Assembly: GCF_001723285.1 (NCBI RefSeq)
Contig: NZ_LPWG01000013.1
Location: 1 to 64,000, forward strand
Direction of reading: 5' to 3'
Length of the DNA: 64,000 nucleotides
DNA from: Methyloceanibacter methanicus
Lineage (GTDB): Bacteria; Pseudomonadota; Alphaproteobacteria; Rhizobiales; Methyloligellaceae
Below the pieces are notes generated by a model. That model saw only the letters and a list, made by a program, of their open reading frames with translations. It ran no database searches and was not told the DNA's origin. The translations under genes were made by a program, and so were the position numbers. Each line of letters starts with the position of its first letter. Position 1 is the stretch's first letter. This document shows, in pieces, positions 57,064 through 64,000 of this stretch.

Positions 57064-58584
57064 ATGGACGAAATGCACGAAAGATTTGCGCCTGAAGACT
57101 TGAAGACCGGGGCCTCGGCGCCGGAGGTGCTGGAGACGAAAGCGGTGCTCCGCGCGCCTGAGCCTGACGAGGACCGTGACGACGGCCTGGAGACAGCTTC
57201 GCTGGAGACTTCATCTCTGGAGACAGCGTCGTTCGAGACCGCGTCTCTGGAAACCCCTTCGCTCGAAACAAAAGGCCGTTACGGCAAGATGGATGTCGTG
57301 GACCCCGGCGCCCTCGGCACCACCATGCCCGCCACCACCGTGGTGACCGCGACGCCGGGCGGCACCGGCGACGACGTGGCGCTTGCCTTCGAGCGCTTCC
57401 TGCAGTCCTTCGAGATCTTCAAGCAGGAGAACGACGAGAAGATCCGGGCGCTTCAGCAGGGCATATCCGTCGATGTGGTGACCACCGACAAGATCGACCG
57501 CATCAACCAGGCGCTGGACGAGCAGAAGGCGCTTGTGGACCGGCTGACCCTGAAAGGCGCGCGCCCGCGCTTGTCCCATTCGCCGCATTACTCTTCCGGC
57601 GCCTCGCTGCAGCACAAGGCCGCGTTCGACGGCTATATGCGCCGGGGCGAGGCGGGCGGCTTCTTGCGCTCGAGCAGAAAGGCTCTGGCGATCTCGACCA
57701 ATGACGGCGCCGACGGCGGCTATCTGGTGCCGCCGGAAGTGGAGGCGGCGGTGCTGCGCGGCGTGAAGGAGATCTCGCCGATCCGCGCCATCGCCGGCAA
57801 CCGCACGGTGAGCGCGTCGGTCTACAAGAAGCCGTTCTCCGTCACCGGTCCCGCGACCGGCTGGGTGGCCGAGACCACCACGCGCGACGAGACCAACTCG
57901 CCGACGCTGGCCGAGCTCGCCTTCCCGACCATGGAGATCTACGCCATGCCGTCGGCGACCCAGAGCCTGCTCGACGATTCGGCCGTCAATATCGACGAGT
58001 GGCTGGCCGAGGAAATCCAGGTGGCGTTCGCTGGGCAGGAAGGTGCGGCCTTCGTCTCCGGCGACGGCAACAACAAGCCCCGTGGCTTCCTCGACTACGA
58101 CAAGATCGACAACGGCTCCTGGGCCTGGGACAAGATCGGCTACGTGGCCACTGGCAACGACGGCGCCTTCGACGCCTCGCACCCGAGCGACGACCTGATC
58201 GACTTCATCTATACGCTGAAGTCCGAATACCGCGCCAACGCCCATTGGGTGATGAACCGGGCGACCCAGGCGACGATCCGCAAGTTCAAGGACACGGACG
58301 GCAACTATCTGTGGCAGCCGCCGGAGCGCGCGGACCTATCGCCGACGCTGATGAACTATCCCATTGCTGAAAGTGAAGACATGCCCGACATCGGCACGGA
58401 CACGTTCTCGATCGCCTTCGGCGACTTCGGCCGCGGTTATCTCGTGGTCGACCGGGCGGGCATCCGCGTGTTGCGCGATCCGTTCTCGGCCAAGCCTTAC
58501 GTCCTGTTCTACACGACCAAGCGCGTGGGCGGCGGCGTGCAGGACTTCGACGCCATCAAGCTTCTGAAGTTCGGCGAGTCGTAG
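57064..58584 (+). CDS. Gene transfer agent major capsid protein (HK97 fold)
   Basis: 506 residues. The HK97 core begins near residue 180: DGGYLVPPEVEAAVLRGVKE, then SATQSLLDDSAVNIDEWLAE, FVSGDGNNKPRGFLDY, HWVMNRATQATIRKFKDTDG and GDFGRGYLVVDRAGIRVLRD. The N-terminal scaffold region is unusually long and contains six five-residue repeats of the LETAS type (residues 42-71) before the predicted coiled coil (AFERFLQSFEIFKQENDEKI). AGAGGA precedes the ATG (RcGTA g5). Confidence 0.93.
   Translation: MDEMHERFAPEDLKTGASAPEVLETKAVLRAPEPDEDRDDGLETASLETSSLETASFETASLETPSLETKGRYGKMDVVDPGALGTTMPATTVVTATPGGTGDDVALAFERFLQSFEIFKQENDEKIRALQQGISVDVVTTDKIDRINQALDEQKALVDRLTLKGARPRLSHSPHYSSGASLQHKAAFDGYMRRGEAGGFLRSSRKALAISTNDGADGGYLVPPEVEAAVLRGVKEISPIRAIAGNRTVSASVYKKPFSVTGPATGWVAETTTRDETNSPTLAELAFPTMEIYAMPSATQSLLDDSAVNIDEWLAEEIQVAFAGQEGAAFVSGDGNNKPRGFLDYDKIDNGSWAWDKIGYVATGNDGAFDASHPSDDLIDFIYTLKSEYRANAHWVMNRATQATIRKFKDTDGNYLWQPPERADLSPTLMNYPIAESEDMPDIGTDTFSIAFGDFGRGYLVVDRAGIRVLRDPFSAKPYVLFYTTKRVGGGVQDFDAIKLLKFGES
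57187..57276 (+). repeat. Six tandem 15-bp units in the capsid gene
   Basis: The units encode LETAS, LETSS, LETAS, FETAS, LETPS and LETKG. Codons vary between units, so the peptide pattern, not only the DNA, has been kept. Confidence 0.75.
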
Positions 58585-58999
58585 GCCTCTCTGACGTCAC
58601 CCCTCGATCGTCATGGCCGGACTTGGCTTGAGCCTGCGCCCGGGCCGGCCAAGCCGGACCCGGGTGGCCATCCACGACTTTCGTCGCTGAGAGTCCCGCG
58701 TGGATGCTCGGGTCAAGCCCGAGCATGACGAGGTTCTTGGTCTGGCATCGCGCCTCATCGGTACGAGTCCAGGCCACGCCCGAGAGTCTGAGTTGTGCCC
58801 GGCCGGCCGGCGGCCGCTTCGCGCGCCCACCCCCTCCCTCGCGTGAGCGGCCGCCACTTCTTTATTTGCCCTATCGCCTAGCGGCTACTTGAGCGCTTGT
58901 TTCGTTGCGCTACCGGCCTAGCGGCCTGCTTGAGCGCTTGTTTCGTTGCGCTACCGGCCTAGCGGCCTGCTTGAGCGCTTGTATCTCCGAAGGCATGTC
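58585..58999. other. Repeat-filled intergenic region in the GTA cluster
   Basis: About 415 bp without a gene. It holds RPE-type palindromes (about 58609-58678 and 58699-58731) and three hairpin repeats in tandem (58868-58978). Confidence 0.6.
58868..58978 (+). repeat. Three tandem GCSCTA-type hairpin repeats
   Basis: Copies at 58868-58896, 58907-58937 and 58948-58978 with a 41-bp period. The last two are identical (arms GCGCT and AGCGC, inner GGCCTAGCGGCC). The first is variant, with arms GCCCT and AGCGC. Confidence 0.85.
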
Positions 59000-59573
59000 A
59001 TGGCACTTGTGATGACGGCTGCGCCGGCCGCCGAACCCATCGGCCTGGCCGAGGCCAAGGCGCATCTGCGCGTAGATGCATCCGACGAGGACACGTTGAT
59101 CTCCGCGCTGATCGTGGCCGCGCGCCTGCTGGTGGAACGGACCTTGGGTCTCGCACTCATCACGCAGAGCTGGTCGCACTTTCTCGACGCGGTGCCGCAG
59201 CGGGGCTGCGTGGCCTTGCCGCTCGCGCCGGTTCAGTCCGTAAGCGCAGTGACCGTGCGACGGTCGGCGGCGCGCGACGGAGGTCGATGCGGGCGGCTAC
59301 AGCGTGGACGTGCTGTCGGATCCGGCGCGCATCGTGCTGACCGCCATGGTGCCGTCGGTCGGCTTCCGGCCCTTCAGCGGGTTCGAGGTTGCCTTCGTCG
59401 CGGGCTTCGGCGATGCGGCGGCGGACGTACCGCAGCCCATCCGCCAGGCGCTGCTGCTGCTCGTGGCCCATTGGTTCGAGCGGCGCGAGCCGGTGGAGCT
59501 CGGTCCCGGTCCCCAAGGCGTGCCCGCCGTCGCGGCGGGACTGCTTCAGCCCTATCGCCGGGTGCATCTGTGA
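59000..59573 (+). CDS. Gene transfer agent head-tail adaptor (g6 type), one frame break
   Basis: About 191 residues. EPIGLAEAKAHLRVDASDED, ISALIVAARLLVERTLGLAL and, in the second frame, VDVLSDPARIVLTAMVPSVG and QPIRQALLLLVAHWFERREP form the phage connector fold. The frame shifts near 59258, best explained by loss of a CG pair. It attaches the tail to the portal. Its stop overlaps the GTG of the next gene. Confidence 0.8.
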
Positions 59574-59894
59574 CGAGCCCCGGCGATTTGCGGCACCGGC
59601 TGACGCTCGAAGAGGTGCAGCGCGTTGGCGACGGGGGCCGGCGGCTTCACCACGAGCTGGGCCGGCGTTGCCGATCTGTGGGCGGCGCTGACGCCCACCG
59701 GCGGGTCCGAAGGGGTCGAGGCCGGCCGGATCGCGGGGAAGCGCGCCTACGAGATCGTGCTGCGTTACCGGGCGGGCGTCCGGCCCGCCATGCGGTTTCG
59801 TCTGGGGTCGCGCATCTTCGAAATCTTGACCGTGACGGACATGGGCGAGCGGCACCGTTGGCTGCGCTGTCTGTGCGAGGAGCGGGACCTGTGA
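59570..59894 (+). CDS. Gene transfer agent head closure (stopper) protein, one frame break
   Basis: About 107 residues, GTG start overlapping the previous stop. SPGDLRHRLTLEEVQRVGDG joins to GGFTTSWAGVADLWAALTPT when one G is removed from the run of five near 59635. ARIAG-like and RYRAGVRPAMRFRLGSRIFE are SPP1 gp16/head-tail joining features (RcGTA g7). Confidence 0.75.
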
Positions 59895-60240
59895 CCGCGG
59901 TGACGGTCACCGGTCTTGCGGCGCTGCGGCAGCGTCTGACCGCCAAGGGGCTCGATGAGGCCCTGGGGCGGACGCTTGGCAGCGAGGCCGAGGGAATCGC
60001 GGCCGGGGCCGCGCGGGCCGCGCCCGGCCGGCTTGGCGAAACGCTGGAGACGGTTGACGAAAGCAAGGCGACCGGCTGACATTCGCGATCGGCACGCCCC
60101 ACAGGGCCGGGCGTTTCTTGGAGTTCGGGACGCGTCACATGCGGGCACGGCCGTTTCTTTGGCCGGTTTTCCGGGCGCGTTTACCGCGCATTAAGCAAGA
60201 GATCACAAATTCTTTACGTGCGCGCTTGGCGAAGCAATGA
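59891..60240 (+). CDS. HK97 gp10-like tail component, one frame break
   Basis: About 117 residues, GTG start overlapping the previous stop. First part AVTVTGLAALRQRLTAKGLD and AAGAARAAPGRLGETL. After one missing G near 60077 the frame continues TFAIGTPHRAGRFLEFGTRH, then MRARPFLWPVFRARLPRIKQ and ends at TGA 60240. The EFGT and ARPFL pattern is the HK97 gp10 signature (head-tail or tail assembly). Confidence 0.72.
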
Positions 60241-60307
60241 GGCCAACCATTGCATTCGGCACTGGCGTCCCTACATGCCTGTTAACGTTTTTCCGTGGAG
60301 GACAGCA

Positions 60308-60730
60308 ATGACTGCCGCAAGTTGGGCTCTCCAACGCAGCATCTATCAGACGCTTTCCAACGCGCCCGCGCTGACGTCGCTGCTCGGCGGAGCGGCCATC
60401 TACAGCAAGGCCCCGCAAGGGCAGGCGCTGCCTTACATCACGCTCGGTCAGACGGTGACTCTCGACTGGAGCACCGGCACGGACGACGGGACCGAGCACG
60501 ACCTCACGCTCCATGTCTGGACCGACGCGGACAGCGCCGAGAAGGTCCACGAGATCATGGACACGGTGAAGACGCTGCTGCACGACCGGCCGCTCAGCGT
60601 GGAGGACCACTACCTGGTCAATCTGCGCCATGAGTTCGCCGAGGCCCGGATCGATCCGGACGGCGAGACCATGCACGGCATCGTGCGCTATCGCGCCGTG
60701 ACGGAGCCGCTGCAGCAGGCCGCGGCGTAA
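60308..60730 (+). CDS. DUF3168 tail terminator protein
   Basis: 140 residues. LQRSIYQTLSNAPALTSLLG, QALPYITLGQTVTLDWSTGT and DLTLHVWTDADSAEKVHEIM are DUF3168 marks (RcGTA g8, tail completion). GGAGGA before the ATG fixes the start. Confidence 0.88.
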   Translation: MTAASWALQRSIYQTLSNAPALTSLLGGAAIYSKAPQGQALPYITLGQTVTLDWSTGTDDGTEHDLTLHVWTDADSAEKVHEIMDTVKTLLHDRPLSVEDHYLVNLRHEFAEARIDPDGETMHGIVRYRAVTEPLQQAAA

Positions 60731-60753
60731 GTTTCCGATACAGAATTTCGATG

Positions 60754-60788
60754 CGAAGGCCGGGCTTGTCCCGGCCTTCGTTGTTTTA
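60754..60788 (+). terminator. Rho-independent terminator
   Basis: An 11-bp perfect stem (CGAAGGCCGGG with CCCGGCCTTCG) with a CTTGT loop, followed by TTGTTTTA. It separates the tail terminator gene from the TerB gene. Confidence 0.85.
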
Positions 60789-60860
60789 TAGGGATGCGTG
60801 CGGAAGGACCGCGCTCCGAGGCGCGGCGTCAGGCAACGCGTTTCTCCGGGAGAGTTTTGA

Positions 60861-61325
60861 ATGTCGCTTTGGACCAGGCTGGTGAATTTCGTCGAGGGCG
60901 TCGACGAGGACTCGCAGCTGAAGGATTTGCGCGAAGAGGAACTGCGCATCGCCTCGGCCGCGCTTCTGATCAACGCGGGCAGCATCGACGGCAAGTTCGA
61001 CAGCACCGAGAAGCAGAAGGTGAAGGCGCTGCTGCAGCGGCGCTTCGACCTGACGCCCGACGAACTGAAGCGCCTGTTCCAGGAGGCGAGCGCGGAGGAG
61101 CGCGAGGCGGTGGACCTCTACCGTTTCACCAAGGTGCTCTGCCGCGATCTCGACCAGGACGGCCGCAAGCGCATCGTCGAGATGCTGTGGGAGGTCGTCA
61201 TGGCCGACGGCGTGATCGACGAGTTCGAGTCGAACCTGGTGTGGCGCGTGGCCGAACTGATCGGCGTGTCCACGCGCGACCGGGCGACCTTGCGCAAGAT
61301 GGTCGAGGCGCGCCTGACGGGCTGA
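60861..61325 (+). CDS. TerB-domain protein inserted in the GTA cluster
   Basis: 154 residues, all helical. ELRIASAALLINAGSIDGKF and LQRRFDLTPDELKRLFQEAS, then KRIVEMLWEVVMADGVIDEF with D-x-E acid pairs in both halves, as in TerB metal-binding domains. It is bounded on both sides by terminators (60754 and 61355), so it seems a separate transcription unit between g8 and g9. Alphaproteobacterial TerB proteins of this type have unknown function. Confidence 0.85.
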   Translation: MSLWTRLVNFVEGVDEDSQLKDLREEELRIASAALLINAGSIDGKFDSTEKQKVKALLQRRFDLTPDELKRLFQEASAEEREAVDLYRFTKVLCRDLDQDGRKRIVEMLWEVVMADGVIDEFESNLVWRVAELIGVSTRDRATLRKMVEARLTG

Positions 61326-61354
61326 CGCGCCCCACAACAACACGCGCATTTCTT

Positions 61355-61394
61355 AAGAGCGGTTTTGGAGCGGTCCTTGGGGCCGCTCTTTTTG
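61355..61394 (+). terminator. Terminator after the TerB gene
   Basis: AAGAGCGG and CCGCTCTT form an 8-bp stem with a 20-base loop, followed by TTTGTTTG. Confidence 0.7.
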
Positions 61395-61433
61395 TTTGTC
61401 TCGAACATTCCTGCCAGGACACGAGGAGCCAAC

Positions 61434-61845
61434 ATGACGGCGCAAAAGGGCAAGGACCTCTTGTTGAAAGTGGATAGCGACGGCGGCGGCACCTTCGTCA
61501 CCGTCGGCGGTTTGCGGGCGCGGTCGCTCGCCTTCAACGCGGCCACGGTGGACACGACCGATCAGGAATCCGCCGGGCGCTGGCGCGAGCTGCTGGAGGG
61601 TGCAGGGCTCAAGACGGCGCGGATCAGCGGCAGCGGCATCTTCAAGGACGCAAGTTCCGACGAGACGCTGCGGCAGTATTTCTTCGCCGGCACGGTGCGC
61701 GACTGGCAGGTGATCGTACCGGATTTCGGCACGGTCGAAGGCGCCTTCCAGATCGTGACCCTGGAATATGGCGGGCGCACGACGGGGAGGTGAGCTTCGA
61801 GCTCGGCCTCGAATCCGCCGGCGCGCTGACCTTCACCGCGGCTAA
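61434..61845 (+). CDS. Gene transfer agent tail tube protein (TP901-1 type), two frame breaks
   Basis: About 137 residues. AQKGKDLLLKVDSDGGGTFV, DTTDQESAGRWRELLEGAGL, ISGSGIFKDASSDETLR and FQIVTLEYGG match the TP901-1 major tail family. A missing base near 61777 leads into EVSFELGLESAGALTFTA, the proper end of the family. A second near 61838 would use the TAA at 61843. GAGGAG precedes the ATG (RcGTA g9). Confidence 0.8.
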
Positions 61846-61855
61846 GGGGGCTCCG

Positions 61856-62248
61856 ATGGTCAATCTTCATCGCGGCGAGATCGAAGCCGTCCTGGACGGC
61901 AAGAGCTACCGGCTGTGTCTGACGCTCGGCGCGCTCGCGGAGCTCGAACACGCGTTCGGCGAGGACGACATGCTCGCGGTCGCCGAGCGCTTCGAGGCCG
62001 GGCGCATCGCCGCGGCCGACGCCATACGCATGATCGGGGCGGGGCTGCGCGGGGCGGGCTACGACATCGACGATGGTGCGGTGGGTGCCATGCGGATCGA
62101 GGGCGGTGCCGCGGGCGTCGTCGACATCGTCGCGCGGCTGCTGGCGGCCACCTTCACCGCTTTGCGCGATACCGGCGAGGACGTCGATCACTCAGAAGAC
62201 AACGCCCAATCGGAGGGCGGCCTCCCTTTGGACCGGCAGACCGCGTAA
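61856..62248 (+). CDS. Gene transfer agent g10-family tail assembly protein
   Basis: 130 residues. NLHRGEIEAVLDGKSYRLCL, LGALAELEHAFGEDDMLAVA and RIAAADAIRMIGAGLRGAGY match the GTA gp10 family (tail assembly chaperone-like). AAGGGGG eight bases before the ATG marks the true start, although the frame is open upstream into the tail tube gene because of the breaks there. Confidence 0.85.
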   Translation: MVNLHRGEIEAVLDGKSYRLCLTLGALAELEHAFGEDDMLAVAERFEAGRIAAADAIRMIGAGLRGAGYDIDDGAVGAMRIEGGAAGVVDIVARLLAATFTALRDTGEDVDHSEDNAQSEGGLPLDRQTA

Positions 62249-62280
62249 GCGCCCGCGACCCGTTTTCCTGGCGCACAGCC

Positions 62281-62465
62281 ATGGAGGCGGGGCTCGGCGC
62301 GCTTCGCCTCAGCCCGTGCGACTTCTGGGCCATGACCCCGCGCGAACTGGACGCAGCGTTGAAGGGCGCCTTCGGCCCGCGCGCGCGGTATCCGAGCCCT
62401 TGTCGCGCGGTGACTTGGCCGCGCTGATGCAACGCTATCCCGATGGAGACCCCCATGGCCGATGA
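62281..62465 (+). CDS. Gene transfer agent g10.1-type (rcc01693-like) small protein, one frame break
   Basis: About 62 residues or more. EAGLGALRLSPCDFWAMTPR and ELDAALKGAFGP match the small tail chaperone after g10. A one-base change near 62390 leads to SRGDLAALMQRYPDGDPHGR and the stop at 62463. Conserved residues (DPFSWRTAM) lie before the ATG at 62281, so the start may be upstream. It overlaps the next gene by 11 bases. Confidence 0.65.
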
Positions 62466-63019
62466 TCGCGACGGGCTCTATGTCGTCATCAGCGGCGACA
62501 TCGCGCCTTTGCGGGCGCGCTCTCCGAGGCGAGCCGGCTCAGTTCCAGCTTCGCCGGAAACCTGACGAGCGCCTTCACCGATGCCACCCTGAAGGGCCGC
62601 GAATTGTCGGACGTGGTGCGTTCGCTCGCCCTGTCGCTGTCGCAGGACACGCTGGCGGCCGCGCTCGCACCTCTCAGCAAGACATTCGGCGATGCGCTGG
62701 CCGGGCTTCTCACCGGCGCAGGGCTCGGCACCACCTTTCCCGTGCCGTTTGCCAAGGGCGGGGTGATCACCTCACCCGTGACCTTTCCGCTGGGGCAGGG
62801 CGGCGGCCGCGGGCTTGCGGGCGAGGCGGGGCCGGAAGCCGTGCTGCCGCTGGCCCGCGGGGCCGACGGGCGGCTTGGCGTGAAGACCCAAGCGCGGCCG
62901 GGGGCGTGCATGTGACGTTCAACGTTACCACCCCGGACGCGGAGAGTTTCCGGCGCTCCGAAGGGCAGATCGCGGCGCTGCTCTCGCGCACGGTGGGCCG
63001 GGGTCAGCGCAACCTATAG
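62455..63019 (+). CDS. Gene transfer agent tape measure-like protein (g11), two frame breaks
   Basis: About 188 residues. MADDRDGLYVVISGDIAP joins FAGALSEASRLSSSFAGNLT after a missing T near 62508, then LSLSQDTLAAALAPLSKTFG, VITSPVTFPLGQGGGRGLAG and EAGPEAVLPLARGADGRLGV. A break near 62895 leads to VHVTFNVTTPDAESFRRSEG and SRTVGRGQRNL. The short length fits the short GTA tail. Confidence 0.78.
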
Positions 63020-63049
63020 CGGCACGGCATTTGAGCGGAGTACGGACGA

Positions 63050-63683
63050 ATGGCCTTTCACAATGTGCGCTTTCCGAGTGCGGTGGCGCGCGGCGCCCGC
63101 GGCGCCGGAGCGGCGGACCGAGATCGTGGTGCTCGGCTCCGGGCACGAGGAGCGCAACAGCCGCTGGGCGGATTCCAAGCGCCGGTACGACGCGGGCTAT
63201 GGCATCAAGAGCCTGGACGATCTGCACGCTGTCATCGCCTTTTACGAGGAACGGCGCGGACGGCTGCATGCGTTCCGCTGGAAGGACTGGAGCGACTGCA
63301 AATCCTGCGCGCCGACGGCGGCACCGTCCGCGCTCGACCAGTTCATCGGCACAGGTAACGGCAGCACCGCATCGTTTCAGCTGAAGAAGACCTATGGCAG
63401 TGCCTATGCGCCCTGGACCCGCACGATCTTGTTGCCGGTCGCAGGGACCGTGAAGATCGCCGTCGGCGGGGTGGTCCAGGACGCGGGCGACTTTGGGGTC
63501 AATACGGCCACCGGCCTCGTCACCTTCGTGCCCGGGGCGGTGCCGCCCATGGCTGCGCCCGTGACGGCGGGGTTCGAATTCGACGTGCCCGTGCGGTTCG
63601 ACACGGACCGGCTCGAGATCGACCTCAGCGATTTCGAGGCGGGATCGATCCCGCAAGTTCCGATCGTGGAGGTGCGCCTGTGA
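63050..63683 (+). CDS. Gene transfer agent distal tail protein (DUF2460/TIGR02217, g12), one frame break
   Basis: About 210 residues. MAFHNVRFPSAVARG, then after a shift near 63105 ERRTEIVVLGSGHEERNSRW, DAGYGIKSLDDLHAVIAFYE, HAFRWKDWSDCKSC and FDVPVRFDTDRLEIDLSDFE, all TIGR02217 blocks. The stop overlaps the GTG of the next gene. Confidence 0.88.
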
Positions 63684-64000
63684 GGACGCTGGCGGCGGGG
63701 CTGCAGGACCATCTCGACTCGGGCGCCACCACGCTGTGCTGGTGTTGGCGCATCACGCGCAACGACGCGGTCGCTTTCGGGTTCACTGATCACGACCGCG
63801 ACCTTGCCTTCGACGGCACCACATTCGAGGCCGCGAGCGGCTTCACGGGCTCTGAGATTTCCGGCGCGGTGGGGCTCAACGTGGACACGCTCGACGTGGA
63901 CGGCGCGCTGAAATCCGACCGGCTGAACGAGGCGGATCTCGCCGCAGGCCTGTTCGACAACGCCCTCATCGAGATCTATCGCGTGAATTGGGCGGACCCG
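63680..64000 (+). CDS. Gene transfer agent hub protein (DUF2163/TIGR02218, g13), 3' partial
   Basis: 107 residues visible, cut by the window end. GTG start overlapping the previous stop. RTLAAGLQDHLDSGATTLCW, WRITRNDAVAFGFTDHDRDL and EISGAVGLNVDTLDVDGALK are typical of the DUF2163 N-terminal domain. In RcGTA this protein is part of the baseplate hub with iron-sulfur binding. Confidence 0.88.
   Translation, partial: MRTLAAGLQDHLDSGATTLCWCWRITRNDAVAFGFTDHDRDLAFDGTTFEAASGFTGSEISGAVGLNVDTLDVDGALKSDRLNEADLAAGLFDNALIEIYRVNWADP

Noticed and set aside
58868-58978. Tandem 41-bp repeats considered as a CRISPR array
   Set aside because: The units abut directly without variable spacers, there are only three, and no cas gene is nearby. 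They are hairpin repeats.
52490-64000. Cluster considered as an active prophage
   Set aside because: No integrase, repressor, replication or lysis genes are seen, and the tail genes (g10, g10.1, short tape measure, TIGR02217, TIGR02218 types) are those of gene transfer agents. The right part is outside the window, so this is not absolute.

Overview
The window is a high-GC alphaproteobacterial chromosome segment, most likely order Hyphomicrobiales. Supporting signs are a MucR/Ros regulator, a TIGR03808-type Tat repeat protein, DUF1491 and DUF5330 proteins, a DivJ/PleC-type cell-cycle kinase, an RcGTA-type gene transfer agent cluster and RPE repeats encoding a PGLDPGIH-like peptide. A methylmalonyl-CoA mutase/MeaB operon, a phasin and a serine-glyoxylate-type aminotransferase would fit a Hyphomicrobium- or Methyloceanibacter-like methylotroph. 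That genus-level guess is inference.

Layout. 0-7 kb: the end of a histone-H1-like Lys/Ala/Pro protein, small envelope proteins, an SRPBCC protein, a class I aminotransferase, a molbindin, an alpha/beta hydrolase and a VOC protein. 7-17.6 kb: an EF-G paralogue, a class V aminotransferase, a membrane-anchored nuclease with a lytic transglycosylase, a phasin, an OPT transporter, thioredoxin reductase, an ELM1-like protein and an Lrp regulator. 17.6-24.7 kb: a Tat repeat protein with a pyroglutamyl-peptidase, then the tightly packed mutA-scpA-meaB operon. 24.9-37.1 kb: HerA-like ATPase, ABC-F, SodB, GNAT, isochorismatase-like, DUF599, a repeat-bracketed GIY-YIG nuclease, oligopeptidase B, MsrB, MucR and a PAS protein.

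37.25-39.83 kb is an intact IS1595-family transposon of 2568 bp, with 24-bp inverted repeats (21/24 identical) and an 8-bp target duplication. It carries five passenger reading frames besides the transposase: a protein with a HEPN-like R-x4-H motif, a three-helix membrane protein and three very small proteins. It split a divergent promoter between a DUF6477-like gene and a DnaA-domain-IV-like gene, hitting a 16-bp palindrome. 39.8-51.3 kb continues with DUF6456, SufE, DUF5330, a DivJ-like kinase, peptidoglycan-binding, DUF1254/DUF1214, a class A penicillin-binding protein and small secreted proteins. A HigBA toxin-antitoxin pair with twin operators lies at 51.3-52 kb.

52.5-64 kb is the head and tail part of a gene transfer agent, in the order TerS, TerL, portal, small membrane protein, prohead protease, capsid, adaptor, head closure, gp10-like, tail terminator, a TerB-domain gene, tail tube, two small tail genes, tape measure, distal tail and hub (cut by the window edge). 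Two families of palindromic intergenic repeats are scattered from 31 kb to 59 kb, and several lie inside this cluster.

Quality note: at least 25 single-base (rarely two-base) frame breaks split otherwise normal genes, mostly in G or C runs and especially in 59-63 kb. The frame always resumes with conserved sequence, so sequencing or assembly error is likelier than decay. Such genes are listed as whole CDSs with the break noted.
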